Shown: piece by piece, positions 9,431 through 18,804 of the stretch
Layout: the number at the start of each line of letters is the position of its first letter
Numbering within the stretch: the stretch's first letter is position 1
Source of the DNA: Chitinophagales bacterium
Lineage (GTDB): Bacteria > Bacteroidota > Bacteroidia > Chitinophagales > UBA2359
Length of the DNA stretch: 64,000 nt
Assembly (NCBI GenBank): GCA_041392475.1
Contig: JAWKLZ010000002.1
Coordinates: 1,124,501-1,188,500 of the forward strand
Reading direction: 5' to 3'
Translations under genes and position numbers: made by a program
The notes under the pieces: model-generated
Database searches by the model: none
What the model was told of the DNA's origin: nothing
What the model saw: the letters and a program-made list of their open reading frames with translations, nothing else

Positions 9431-11437
9431 CTAAACTGTCGTCACATAATGTCCATGCACATATTCGGTATCGGTGATTTTTAGCCAATCCCCCACTTTC
9501 TCCAAAACTTTCACACGATTGCCTCTATCCAATTGACGACTAACATCATAATCCATGCTTGGCCCTGTTCTGACATTGAGGCGGTTGGCATTGATGATGC
9601 CTTGTTCATTGTTGAGGATGGTGAGGTAATTGGCGTGAACAAAACGCTCTGTACCGATTTCCGCCCAGCGGTCGTGCCAACGGTAAATCAGCACTTTATT
9701 GCCTTCTGAAAGTGTGTCAACTTTCGCATAAGCGGTGCTTGGTCCACTCCGCACATTGAGTTTTTGGGCATTGACAGTGGCTTCGAGAATTGGCGGTGGT
9801 GGCGGTGGTGGAATGCCTGCAATGCTTACGGCTTTGAGCGCATTCACCCGCCCATGTCCCATTTTTTTAGAATGTCCGTTTACATAACCTTCAAGGTCTA
9901 AATTGAGGTCGGTTACTTTGTCGGTAGTCAATTGAAGTATGTTTTTTACATCTTTGGCAGTCAGATTGTTGTTGGCTGTCAATAGCAATCCACAAATCCC
10001 AGCAATCAATGGGCAGGAACTCGATGTGCCACCAAACCATGAGGTATAGTGATGACCTTCGGGAAGGGTGAAAACTTGTGAGGGGTTTTCGTTGAGGTCG
10101 GGAGCAACGGAGGCTGTGGTAATGGTGGCAAAACCATCGCCTCCACTTGAAGGAGCTGCAATGCTTACGTTTTTGCCGTAGAAAGAATAGTTGGCGGGAG
10201 TGTCTAAACTCGTTGAAGCTGCTACACATATCACATTGGGGTCTGCTGCAAAATTGCTTACCTCAACGGCTCTCCAACTTGTATGCGGATTGGCATTGCC
10301 CGCTGCAAAACAGACAATACACCCTTTGCCATTGCGCCCATTGGTGCTAACTTCTCTCAGTGTATTTTGCATCAAAGTGCTGATATTGAAGCCTGCGGGC
10401 CAACCCCAACTGCAACTGATAATGTCTGCGCCGTTGTTCATCGCATATTCAAACCATTTTTTTGCATCCAAATCCGAAACCACTCTTGACCACTGAATGG
10501 GCATCAAGCGGGCATTGGGGCAAGCACCCAATGCTCCAAAACTATTGAGTGCGCCTACTGCCACACCTGCACAGGAGGTGCCGTGTGTTTCGCCTAAAAA
10601 ACGGGCAGTTGGGTCTGCATCGTTGTTGTTGAAGTCGTAGGGGTTTCTGATTTTTGTGCCATCTCCTTTAAGGTTGGGATGTTGGAGATCAAAAGCTCCA
10701 TCAATCACTGCAATAACAATGTTTTTATCCCCCAAAGCGGGTTTTCCAATTTTGTCTAAATATGCCCATGCTTCGACTACTTTGGCATCTGCTCCTTTTT
10801 TGAAGTAAGTTTGGGAGAAGATACCTACACCGCCATTTGCCCAATAGTAGCGGTCAGGGCCTTCATTTTCTAAGTGCCATTGTTCTTTGAAGAGTTTTGA
10901 AGTGGGAGGAACAAAAGCATGTTCTACCAATTCCTTCAAAAAATCGGGTTCGGCTACGGCTACTTCTGCTTCGTTTTGTAGGGCAAGGGCAACTTTTAGG
11001 GGATTGGCAGATGCTGGGGTAAGTTGGGTGATGAACTCATTGTCTGCAATGGTTTCGATGATGTTGAGGTGATGCGATTCGAGGAGGACGAGATTGGAGG
11101 CTTTATCGGAATCAGTCGAGAAAATAACGTGTACAACGCCTGTGGGAATCAAAGGACTTTTTGCCTCGTTTACATAGAACACATGTGTTCCTACGCTGAC
11201 ATTTGGTGTTTGTCGGGCTTCATCTAATGCTGCTTCTACATCGTTTGATACACCTCTTGAAGCGGGCTCTGGGCTAACTTCAACAAGGGTAAAAGCTCCC
11301 ATTTTTTCAGTTTTGGGAGCATCTACATTTCGACTTTTGGGCAATTCTTCGCCATTTTTTGTTTTGACGGCATAAGTTGTTAGGCTTTTTTGGAAGGTGA
11401 CGGGCTGTCCTCCGTAGTTTAAGGTTAGTTCGTTCAT
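9431..11437 (-). CDS. Subtilisin-like serine protease (S8) with two C-terminal SH3b domains
   Basis: The catalytic triad motifs are all present in the 668 residues: Asp in IVIAVIDGAFDLQHPN (about residue 245), His in GETHGTSCAG (about 285) and Ser in FGGTSSSCPLIAG (about 475). After a Pro run near 550 come two SH3b modules (AQKLNVRSGPSTAYAKV... and ANRLNVRTGPSMDYDVS...), which often bind peptidoglycan or protein ligands. The first ~190 residues form an uncharacterised propeptide-like region. No signal peptide is visible, which is odd for a subtilase and suggests an intracellular protease or another export route. It shares orientation with another subtilase and two caspase-like genes. A potential structured RNA lies in its upstream gap. 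Confidence 0.9.
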   Translation of the reverse strand: MNELTLNYGGQPVTFQKSLTTYAVKTKNGEELPKSRNVDAPKTEKMGAFTLVEVSPEPASRGVSNDVEAALDEARQTPNVSVGTHVFYVNEAKSPLIPTGVVHVIFSTDSDKASNLVLLESHHLNIIETIADNEFITQLTPASANPLKVALALQNEAEVAVAEPDFLKELVEHAFVPPTSKLFKEQWHLENEGPDRYYWANGGVGIFSQTYFKKGADAKVVEAWAYLDKIGKPALGDKNIVIAVIDGAFDLQHPNLKGDGTKIRNPYDFNNNDADPTARFLGETHGTSCAGVAVGALNSFGALGACPNARLMPIQWSRVVSDLDAKKWFEYAMNNGADIISCSWGWPAGFNISTLMQNTLREVSTNGRNGKGCIVCFAAGNANPHTSWRAVEVSNFAADPNVICVAASTSLDTPANYSFYGKNVSIAAPSSGGDGFATITTASVAPDLNENPSQVFTLPEGHHYTSWFGGTSSSCPLIAGICGLLLTANNNLTAKDVKNILQLTTDKVTDLNLDLEGYVNGHSKKMGHGRVNALKAVSIAGIPPPPPPPILEATVNAQKLNVRSGPSTAYAKVDTLSEGNKVLIYRWHDRWAEIGTERFVHANYLTILNNEQGIINANRLNVRTGPSMDYDVSRQLDRGNRVKVLEKVGDWLKITDTEYVHGHYVTTV

Positions 11438-11535
11438 TTATTTTTATGGTTGTTTAGTGGTTTTTGATTGTATGGATGGTTTTAGATTGATTGAATTAAT
11501 TTTATAGGTTAAGTAAATCAATGAAGTTATCAATT

Positions 11536-11604
11536 CCTTCCTACAACCTCAGGTAGCCTCAGACCAGCAAATGCCAGTCTTAAAAGCTACCCAAGCATAG
11601 GAGG
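11536..11604 (-). ncRNA. Candidate structured RNA in the leader of the subtilase gene
   Basis: Three nested helices are visible: an outer CCTTCCTA/TAGGAGG (11536-11543 with 11598-11604), a middle GGTAGC/GCTACC (11552-11557 with 11586-11591) and an inner 8-9 bp hairpin of AGACCAGCA with TGCCAGTCT. No poly-U follows, so it is not a simple terminator. It lies ~100 nt upstream of the subtilase start and just downstream of the regulator gene. No known riboswitch motif was recognised, and the strand is inferred from the neighbours. Confidence 0.35.
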
Positions 11605-11728
11605 CAATCAGCCATAATAATTACTAACAGATTTTTCATCAATATGTGTGGCTGTAAATATCTTATTCTCTTACTGCAAACCTAAAGCAAATAACATTCT
11701 CTGTCAATATAACTTTAGTTACTATTTG

Positions 11729-12364
11729 CTATACATACTTCCAGTACTTATTGATGGCTTCAGTGCGGTTATTGACCTTCAACTTCCTGTAAATGCGGTG
11801 AATGTGTTGTTTGACCGTTCCCTCGCTAATTTGAGGCTTCAATTGATTCGCAATTTCTTTGTATAAAAGCCCTTGTGACAAAAGATGCAATATTTGCCGT
11901 TCCCTGTTAGAGATTTTTTCCATCAAGCTATCTGCAGGTTGAAAGCTTCTCGTTATTTTTCGGGCAATGTTGCGACTCATTGGAGAACCACCTGCTATCA
12001 GCTCTCGGACTCCTTCAATGACCCCTTCTGTACCTTCATTTTTGAGGATATAACCCAATGCGCCTCCTTTTAAGGATGCAAATACAAATTTTGAATTTTC
12101 GTGATTCGTGAACATTAAAAAAGGGATGTGAGGTGCTTTTTGGCGTAGCTGTACCATGCAATCAATGCCATTCATCTGCGGCAATTCAATTCCCATCACA
12201 ACTACATCAGGTGAATCCTTCCATAGTTTTTGCAGAGCATTTTCTGCATTCGTATAGGTGCTCACCAATTGAAGGTCACTTGTGTTGTAAACGGCTTTGG
12301 TCAAGCTGTTCATCCAGTTATTTGTGTGTTCTACAATGCTGATTTTTATAGTGTTGTTTACCAT
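11729..12364 (-). CDS. LuxR-type response regulator with a degenerate receiver domain
   Basis: Residues 1-120 form a receiver fold and the C-terminal ~65 residues a LuxR-type helix-turn-helix (ISNRERQILHLLSQGLLYKEIAN... GTVKQHIHRIYRKLKV). The phospho-acceptor Asp expected in the motif VVVMDIELP is Gly58 here (VVVMGIELP), and the upstream acidic pair is reduced to Glu12-His13. The Thr (MFTNHE) and Lys (YILKNEG) switch positions are kept. It is therefore probably not controlled by normal phosphorylation. I use the ATG at 12364 because receiver domains begin a few residues after their start; an upstream ATG at 12445 would add 27 residues of unlikely sequence. No histidine kinase is adjacent. It may regulate the flanking subtilases. 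Confidence 0.85.
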   Translation of the reverse strand: MVNNTIKISIVEHTNNWMNSLTKAVYNTSDLQLVSTYTNAENALQKLWKDSPDVVVMGIELPQMNGIDCMVQLRQKAPHIPFLMFTNHENSKFVFASLKGGALGYILKNEGTEGVIEGVRELIAGGSPMSRNIARKITRSFQPADSLMEKISNRERQILHLLSQGLLYKEIANQLKPQISEGTVKQHIHRIYRKLKVNNRTEAINKYWKYV

Positions 12365-12574
12365 AGTAGTATATTTTTTTTCTGTTTGACCATTGGTTGG
12401 GTGGTCAAATAGGGTAAAGTGATTGGAATAGTCGTGTGTATGCATCTTGCTTATGGATAAAGACGCTTCTCCGTATTGTTCTATAGTTTACAGTCGCTTA
12501 ATTGCAGGTTATGTTGTGTGTGTGTGCAATTTTTTAGTGTAATGTTATGAGCTTTTTCTTCTTCCATTTTATAG

Positions 12575-14041
12575 CTACAATACATACGGGTTTTCAAGTA
12601 TTTTCCGTAAGTCTGGCATCACACCGATATGCCCTGTCATGCCATTCCCTTGTGGAGTACCTGTTGAAGGATTGCTTAGTAAAAAGCGTACTTCGTATGA
12701 AGAAAGCGTGCGCCGTCTTTTGCGCTTATAATAGCATTGCAGAAGAATGGCAGCTCCTGCAATGATGGCAGAGGCAGCACTTGTTCCCCCAAAAGCTGTG
12801 GTGAAATCATCGGCTGCGGTAAAGGAGTCTCGTCCAGAAAGCCTTCCGTCTCCGCCTGTAGTAGCCACATTCTCTCCCCAAGCATAGCAGTCCACTCGAT
12901 TGCCAAAATTGCTAGAGCCTTTCCTGTCATGCTCGTCATAAGCAGGAGGCTCTGCTCTCGCTGCACCTACTATGATGGCTCCTGAGTCTTCAAAATGAAA
13001 GCGGTGTGCTTGATTGAGTCTATGGCAGCCCGATGAATCGTGCCATTCATCTAGGTCATACCCTCCGTTTCCTGCTGCTTCTACCACCACTATTCCCAAA
13101 TCGCAGGCAAGTTGAATGGCGCAAAAATCGGAATCATCTACTTCTACGGGATAGTCACCTCGTTGTACTTCTAATAACAGCACATCTCCTTTCCTTATTT
13201 TTCCATCATGCAGTTCTTCCAGTACCTTGCCAATCGCATCTGCTACATATCCAGGTTCTCCCGAATGATAGTGAGAAGCCAGCTTGACATATTGAAGAGA
13301 AGGAGCTATCCCGACTATTCCCATCGCATTATCGGCTGCTGCTACAACTCCCAATGTGTTTGTACCATGTGCGCCTTGATACCCATTGATGCCATCTGCA
13401 TTTGTATGAACGATAAGACTGGGATGGGCTGCAGATAAATCTTGGTGGGGAAGTTTCCAACCCTGCTCTAAATCTATAAGCCCAACTCCCTGACCTTCAA
13501 TTTTTTCTATTTCCCATACCCATTTAGCGTCAATTCCTTTTGGCGCAGCATCCCAATACAATTGTTTGGCATAATGGGGATCATTGCGGTAATATACCTC
13601 TGCATCATACGCCAAGAGTTCTTTGTAGGCTAAATCCACCTCTTGAAGTTCGCCAAACAATCCCGCTATTTTGGTCAAATCCTGTTTGGTGTTTTTGTAG
13701 TCCAATCGCCAATAATTAGACAAACTTCTCAGAGGTTTTAGTCCCGACCTTTGGACGATGAAGGGCGGAAGTTTTACTTCTTTGGCTCTATCCTCCAGCT
13801 GTTTTAGCTTATCCATTGAGATGCTACTTACCTGTCTTTGTATAGATTTGGGCTTGTATTCTCCTGTCAATAAATCATACAATCCCTTTAGTTGGTATTT
13901 TTGGGCAAAATCAAGTAAATTGTTTCCTTCAAAATACGCATATTCGTAAGCAAATCTTAGGATAATGCAACCGCTAAAAGGTCTGCTTTTTAGTGCTTTT
14001 GATTTTAGAGGAGTCTTGGAGCGAAGATATTTTTTTTTCAT
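12575..14041 (-). CDS. Subtilisin-like serine protease (S8), apparently cytoplasmic
   Basis: This 488-residue S8 family protein carries Asp in GVGLIDLEQGW (about residue 195), His in YQGAHGTNTLG (about 228) and Ser in FGGTSAASAIIAG (about 430). The first ~150 residues are basic and then helical, without a signal peptide; the extreme N-terminus is Lys/Arg-rich. After the active Ser comes a KRKRRR stretch. It starts 38 bp after a small membrane protein gene and precedes the degenerate regulator, so these may be co-transcribed. Substrate unknown. Similar context-linked proteases can activate other proteins by cleavage, but no target is identifiable here. Confidence 0.88.
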   Translation of the reverse strand: MKKKYLRSKTPLKSKALKSRPFSGCIILRFAYEYAYFEGNNLLDFAQKYQLKGLYDLLTGEYKPKSIQRQVSSISMDKLKQLEDRAKEVKLPPFIVQRSGLKPLRSLSNYWRLDYKNTKQDLTKIAGLFGELQEVDLAYKELLAYDAEVYYRNDPHYAKQLYWDAAPKGIDAKWVWEIEKIEGQGVGLIDLEQGWKLPHQDLSAAHPSLIVHTNADGINGYQGAHGTNTLGVVAAADNAMGIVGIAPSLQYVKLASHYHSGEPGYVADAIGKVLEELHDGKIRKGDVLLLEVQRGDYPVEVDDSDFCAIQLACDLGIVVVEAAGNGGYDLDEWHDSSGCHRLNQAHRFHFEDSGAIIVGAARAEPPAYDEHDRKGSSNFGNRVDCYAWGENVATTGGDGRLSGRDSFTAADDFTTAFGGTSAASAIIAGAAILLQCYYKRKRRRTLSSYEVRFLLSNPSTGTPQGNGMTGHIGVMPDLRKILENPYVL

Positions 14042-14079
14042 TGTGGTTGATTTTTGGATATGTGAATGGGTTGATAGGA

Positions 14080-14676
14080 TTAATTGACAGTGATGCTTAG
14101 ATACCCAGTGGCAGAATTAGACCAGCAGTCACATTCTGTGCCTTTCACTTGAAATACAAACCGATACAATGTAGTACCTTGATTTTCATTGGGGCCAGCA
14201 CTCACTTCAATGTACCTTTGCTGACTGCCAATAGCAGCTAAAGGATTGGAGGAACCAATATAGGTTTGAAGGTCTATTAAATCTAAGGAATCAACAGGAG
14301 GCAAATTGGGGTCGTTGGGCAGGCCGCTTATAATTGCCAAGGAAGTCTCTTCAATTGCAACATGGCTTATTAACCCGCTAAAGGCCCAATATTGCTCCAA
14401 ATCTATCTTACCTGTTTTCCCCCTACTGATTTCGGTCGAAACATTGGCATCAATCGCAATAAATTTGTCTTTTTCAGTAGGGTCAAAACCCGAATCAGGA
14501 GTCTGTGCAGAGTTGATAGGCAATTCGTCCAATTTCTTTTCTACTTTTTCGAGCATTTCTTTTACTTCTTCAATTGCCTTATTGGACTCACTAATGGATG
14601 TTTGCGATTTTTGAAGGAAAAATAAGGTGATAAAAAGTAAAAGTACGATGGCGATAAAAGGGGTTTTTGAATTCAT
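14080..14676 (-). CDS. Membrane-anchored protein with coiled coil, unknown function
   Basis: The 198-residue protein has an N-terminal hydrophobic helix (IAIVLLLFITLFFL, residues ~8-21) that probably anchors it in the membrane. A Glu/Lys-rich coiled coil follows (about 30-55). The beta-rich C-terminal domain (about 70-198) contains the pair CDCWSN near its end. I do not recognise the family. It lies 38 bp upstream of a subtilase on the same strand, so it may be that protease's partner or substrate. It does not resemble bacterial gasdermins. Confidence 0.7.
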   Translation of the reverse strand: MNSKTPFIAIVLLLFITLFFLQKSQTSISESNKAIEEVKEMLEKVEKKLDELPINSAQTPDSGFDPTEKDKFIAIDANVSTEISRGKTGKIDLEQYWAFSGLISHVAIEETSLAIISGLPNDPNLPPVDSLDLIDLQTYIGSSNPLAAIGSQQRYIEVSAGPNENQGTTLYRFVFQVKGTECDCWSNSATGYLSITVN

Positions 14677-14896
14677 CGGTAAATAAATTTAATGATTGTA
14701 TGAATGTTGATGATGGTTCAAAGCTATTATTAAATCTATTTTCTATCAATAAGATGTTTTTGTATTTATCAAGTTTTGCTTACCTTGTAAAGAAAATTAA
14801 ATAAAATACAAATATCTAAAAATCAATTAATTGGACAAAAAACCTATTTGCATGTAGTCAAGAAAATCATTATTTCATTTTATAATTTTTTTTTCA

Positions 14897-15184
14897 ATGA
14901 ACAGCAGTCGCCTCATTCAATTACTAGAAGACCTTAGCAGAAAAGAATTACGAGAATTGCAACAATTCATTCATTGTGAGTTTTTTCACTCCAATAGAAG
15001 GCAATATGAAAAGGTACTGCAGCTTTTTCTATCACTTATTTCTCCAAGATTTAAAATACTAAAGCCTGATAGAAGGGAATTGGCTGTTGAGTTATTTGGA
15101 GAAAGTGACGATAGCGATAGAAATTTGAGCCTCCATATTTCTCAGGCAATTGATTTGGTTCAAAAATACATGGTTCAAAAATAG
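14897..15184 (+). pseudogene. N-terminal fragment of a helical protein split by a short insert
   Basis: The fragment MNSSRLIQLLEDLSRKELRE continues into a helical region typical of the N-terminus of a Bacteroidota family of unknown function. It stops at 15184, exactly where an inverted-repeat-ended insert begins. The continuation is in the same frame from 15392 (YQSQDTTRFESALLNTLENR). A translation across the junction without the insert would read QK-YQSQ. No upstream partner gene is evident. The function is unknown. Confidence 0.65.
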
Positions 15185-15390
15185 ACTTGTTCGGCTCGAT
15201 AATCAGTGAATAATAAATTATTGAAAATATTTAATGATTTATTATTTTATGCTTAAAACACTCATAAACAAATGTTTTGAAAAAGAGTCCTATATTTTGA
15301 TTATAACAAATGTTTTTCAAGAGGAAAATAATTGCACACAACAAATCACTTTTCACATAACTCTATCATAATCAAATCCGTACAAGTCTA
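15182..15390. mobile_element. MITE-like insert splitting a gene
   Basis: The ~209-bp AT-rich segment begins TAGACTTGTTCGG and ends with the reverse complement of TAGACTTGTACGG. The terminal inverted repeats match at about 15 of 19 positions. It carries no open frame of note. The split gene continues in the same frame on both sides, as expected for an insertion. A TA target duplication is plausible but the exact duplication cannot be fixed, because one choice leaves a stop codon. Confidence 0.6.
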
Positions 15391-15391
15391 A

Positions 15392-16582
15392 TACCAAAGT
15401 CAAGACACGACGAGGTTTGAATCAGCTTTACTGAATACCTTAGAGAATAGAGGTTTATCTGGTCTTTTTGATCAATTGAAGTCTAAACTACAGCGGGATT
15501 TATCCAGAGAAACAAAAAAAGGTGGCCGCCATTTTTACACCAGCTTCCACATTGCGGATATCAGCTTGGAGGTCAAACGCATACGCGACAAAACATTGAC
15601 ATACAACAATGTGGACTTAGAAGTAGCCATATCCAATTTGGATTTGTTTTTTCTAATCAATCAATTGAATTATGCCTGCAATGTGGTAAATACCCGCCGT
15701 ATTCTACAAGCACCCAAATACGAATTTCCACTTTTGGAAAAAATTGTAGATAAGCTGCCCAGTACGCCTTATTTCGACTTACCCCTTATTGAAGTATATT
15801 GGAATAGTTACAAAATGTTGTTTACAGACAATAAAGCTTATTATTCTACTCTCAAACTACTCTTATTCAATCATTACCATGTTTTGATCAAATACCATCA
15901 AATCAATTTATTCAATCACTTACAAAACTACTGTATCCAAAAAATAAACAGTGGAGACTCTACCTACTATGCTGAACTTTGGGAAATATCCATCTTCCGT
16001 TTAGAAAACGGTCTGATAAAAGAACTCTCTCCTGCTTCCTACAAAAACCTCATTACAACAGGGGTCATGCTCGCTTTGCAACAAGAAAATACAGATTTTG
16101 CAGCCGTTCTTCAATTTATCGAAAACTATACTGAAAAACTTCCTATAGAATATCGAGAAGAAGCTCAAACCTATGCCCAATCTTACATCGCTTTTTACCA
16201 AAATCATTTTCAAGTAGTTCCTCAAAAACTAATTGTCAACCAAGAACCGCTTACCCTCTATAAATTTGAAGATATTTTTTATCAAATAGACGCTCGGCGG
16301 TTGTTAGTTATGACCTATTTCTGCTTAGAGGAAGAAGATAACTTTGATAAATTATGCAGCAATCAAAGCGTATTTTTGAGTGAACGTAGAGAATTAATTC
16401 CAGAATTGGAATTGGAAAAAAACCGCCAATTCCTTGTAATCATCAAAAGACTTTTTTGGATTCATGGCAGTCGAATGGAAAGAACAGAACAGTTGCAACA
16501 GCTAAAAAAGGAAATAGAAGAAGCTGAAAATATCTCGGATAGAATTTGGCTGCTGAAGCAAGTAGAGGCGAAATCGAAATAG
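15392..16582 (+). pseudogene. C-terminal fragment of the same split helical protein
   Basis: The frame is open from 15392 and has a possible secondary start (TTG) at 15476, giving at least 368 residues. It is a helical protein with repeated aromatic/Leu patterns (TSFHIADISLEVKR, DLFFLINQLNYACNVVNTRR, RQFLVIIKRLFWIHGS) resembling alpha-solenoid proteins. It ends in a Glu/Lys-rich helix. It could still be expressed as a truncated protein. It converges on trpG with an 11-bp gap. Confidence 0.65.
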
Positions 16583-16593
16583 TCACTTTACAA

Positions 16594-17169
16594 CTATTTT
16601 GCCCCCAGCCAATTCTCCACAATCTTCACCCCATGTTCCGTCAAAACCGATTCGGGGTGAAACTGTACCCCCCTCACATCATACTCCCGATGCCGAATAC
16701 CCATTACCCGATTTTCATCATCCACCGCTGTCACCTTCAATTCCTCCGTCACCGTTTCGGCATCAATCATCCACGAATGATAGCGGGCAACTGTAAACCG
16801 ATTCGGAACACCTTCAAAAAGTAATTCATCTTCATCCTTCACAATATTCGGAGTCGCAATACCATGCAAAACTTCATCCATGTTCACCAACTTTGCCCCA
16901 AACACTTCGCCAATCGCCTGATGCCCCAAACATACACCCATAATACTTTTGGTCGGTGCATATTTCCGAATCAAATCCATCATAATTCCCGCTTCTTCGG
17001 GAATACCAGGACCAGGCGACAACAAAATTTTATCGTATTGGACTACTTCCTCCAATTCGATTTTGTCATTGCGGACGATGTCCATATCACCACCATATCC
17101 CAAAGCTCGAATGATGTGAACGAGATTGTAAACAAAAGAATCGTAATTGTCCAATACCAAGATTTTCAT
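16594..17169 (-). CDS. trpG: Anthranilate synthase component II (glutamine amidotransferase)
   Basis: The 191-residue class I glutamine amidotransferase releases ammonia from glutamine for anthranilate formation by TrpE, the first committed step of tryptophan synthesis. Visible motifs: LVLDNYDSFVYNL at the N-terminus, the oxyanion region LLSPGPGIPEEAG, the nucleophile Cys in IMGVCLGHQAIGE (about residue 79) and the His/Glu pair in GVQFHPESVLTEHG. The length is normal for a standalone TrpG. It lies 45 bp downstream of trpE and is the last gene of the trpS-trpE-trpG set. No trpD, C, F, B or A is in the window. Confidence 0.97.
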   Translation of the reverse strand: MKILVLDNYDSFVYNLVHIIRALGYGGDMDIVRNDKIELEEVVQYDKILLSPGPGIPEEAGIMMDLIRKYAPTKSIMGVCLGHQAIGEVFGAKLVNMDEVLHGIATPNIVKDEDELLFEGVPNRFTVARYHSWMIDAETVTEELKVTAVDDENRVMGIRHREYDVRGVQFHPESVLTEHGVKIVENWLGAK

Positions 17170-17214
17170 GCTTTTTTGTTTTGAATTTGAACTTAAAATT
17201 TGAACTTGAATTTT

Positions 17215-18630
17215 TCAAATCCCCTCCGCCATCACAATTGCCTTCCGCAAAGCTCCCAATTTGTTGTTCACCTCCTCCAATTCCTTTTGCGGCACAGATT
17301 TCGTGACAATCCCTGCCCCAGCTTGATAATACAAATGATTGTTTTTGCTCAAAAAAGAGCGAATCATAATGGCTTGATTGAAGCTACCATTGAAGCCCAT
17401 AAAACCGATGCAGCCTCCATAATAACCTCGATTGTTACCCTCATATCGGTCGATCAATTCCATTGCCTTGTGTTTGGGCGCACCCGAAAGCGTACCTGCG
17501 GGAAATGTGTCTGCCACCAATTGAAGGGAAGTCGTACCAGGATGAATTTTGGCAGTGACTTTGGAAACCAAGTGAATAACGTGCGAAAAATACTGTACTT
17601 CCTTGTAGGTTTCTACCGTCACCTCATCCCCATTTCTACTCAAATCGTTTCTCGCCAAATCCACCAACATGACGTGTTCCGAATTTTCCTTTGGGTCTTC
17701 TAATAAGCGCAAAGCCGCCTCTGCATCTGCTGCATCGTCACCTGTGCGTTTGAACGTACCTGCAATTGGGTGAATTTCGGCAGTATCGTTGTGAATCACC
17801 AATTGCGCTTCGGGTGATGAACCAAAAATTTTGAAGCTACCATAGTCGAAGTAAAACAGGTAAGGGGAAGGATTGATAGACCGCAAGGCTCTATACACAT
17901 TGAATTCATCCCCCCTAAATCCCTGAGAAAATCGGCGAGACAAAACGATTTGAAAAACATCACCTCTTTGGCAATGATCTTTGCCTTTTTGTATGATATC
18001 CAAAAATTCGGCATCCGTCAAATTCACCCCCTCCTCAGCATGTGTATTGAAGCCAAAGTAGGGAATGTTTTGGTTTTTGATGATAGACTGTACTTCCTTC
18101 AATTGAGAAGGTACGTTTTTATCGTATTGATGCTCAAAAATATACAGTTCGTTTTTGAAGTGATTGATGGCAATGACTACTTGATAAACTTGGTACAATA
18201 CATCAGGTATGCTTCGGCTATCACCTTTAAAACTCCCAATTTCGATGTCTTCAAAATAACGCACCGCATCGTAGCTGCAATACCCAAAAATGCCGTTGGT
18301 AATAAAATCATACTGATTTTCAACATGTTCAAAACTGTTCACAAAACCATCTAACAAACCCACCAAAGTTTCACGCTCGGCTGCAACGGTTTGACTGCTC
18401 CCATCGGGAAATGCCTGTGTCACCTGCCCTTCTCCCACTTCAAATCGTGCGATGGGCTGACAGCAGATGTACGAAAAACTGTTTTCTTTGGCATGATAAT
18501 CCGTACTTTCCAACAACAAACTATTGGCATAACGATCCCGCAATCTGAGGTAAATACTCACAGGTGTTACCGTATCTGCCAACATTTGAATATGGGTAGT
18601 TTTGGCTTTGAAGATTTTTTTGGTTGACAT
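17215..18630 (-). CDS. trpE: Anthranilate synthase component I
   Basis: TrpE converts chorismate to anthranilate using ammonia from TrpG. Typical chorismate-binding signatures are present: RGDVFQIVLSRRFSQ, PSPYLFYFDYG, EIHPIAGTFKRTGDD, VDLARNDLSR and FPAGTLSGAPKHKAMELID. I place the start at 18630 (MSTKKIFKAKTT), since the nine residues before it (from 18657) are low complexity. The 471-residue length is normal. It lies 238 bp after trpS, a gap holding a hairpin and short tandem repeats, and 45 bp before trpG. The N-terminal ESTDYH segment resembles the LLES feedback-binding motif for tryptophan, so feedback inhibition is likely. Confidence 0.97.
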   Translation of the reverse strand: MSTKKIFKAKTTHIQMLADTVTPVSIYLRLRDRYANSLLLESTDYHAKENSFSYICCQPIARFEVGEGQVTQAFPDGSSQTVAAERETLVGLLDGFVNSFEHVENQYDFITNGIFGYCSYDAVRYFEDIEIGSFKGDSRSIPDVLYQVYQVVIAINHFKNELYIFEHQYDKNVPSQLKEVQSIIKNQNIPYFGFNTHAEEGVNLTDAEFLDIIQKGKDHCQRGDVFQIVLSRRFSQGFRGDEFNVYRALRSINPSPYLFYFDYGSFKIFGSSPEAQLVIHNDTAEIHPIAGTFKRTGDDAADAEAALRLLEDPKENSEHVMLVDLARNDLSRNGDEVTVETYKEVQYFSHVIHLVSKVTAKIHPGTTSLQLVADTFPAGTLSGAPKHKAMELIDRYEGNNRGYYGGCIGFMGFNGSFNQAIMIRSFLSKNNHLYYQAGAGIVTKSVPQKELEEVNNKLGALRKAIVMAEGI

Positions 18631-18715
18631 AATTTTTTGATTTTTTTTTTTGAACACAGTGGCACGAAGGCACAGAGATTTTTAATCACTTGGTTTTGAA
18701 AATACAAACGTTAGT

Positions 18716-18744
18716 AACAGTCCAAAAGTAAGTTTTGGACTGTT
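18716..18744. repeat. Perfect 12-bp hairpin between trpS and trpE
   Basis: AACAGTCCAAAA (18716-18727) and its exact complement (18733-18744) flank a 5-nt loop. No U-run follows on the minus strand, so it is unlikely to terminate the operon. It may mark mRNA processing or be a dispersed repeat. Confidence 0.7.
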
Positions 18745-18804
18745 GTCTTTCTACTTATGTCTTTCGTCCAAAGTCCAAATTGTTTGTTGCCAATAATTCT
18801 AAAA

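Noticed and set aside
14080..14676. Bacterial gasdermin as partner of the protease cluster
   Set aside because: It has a transmembrane N-terminus and coiled coil with no resemblance to gasdermins.
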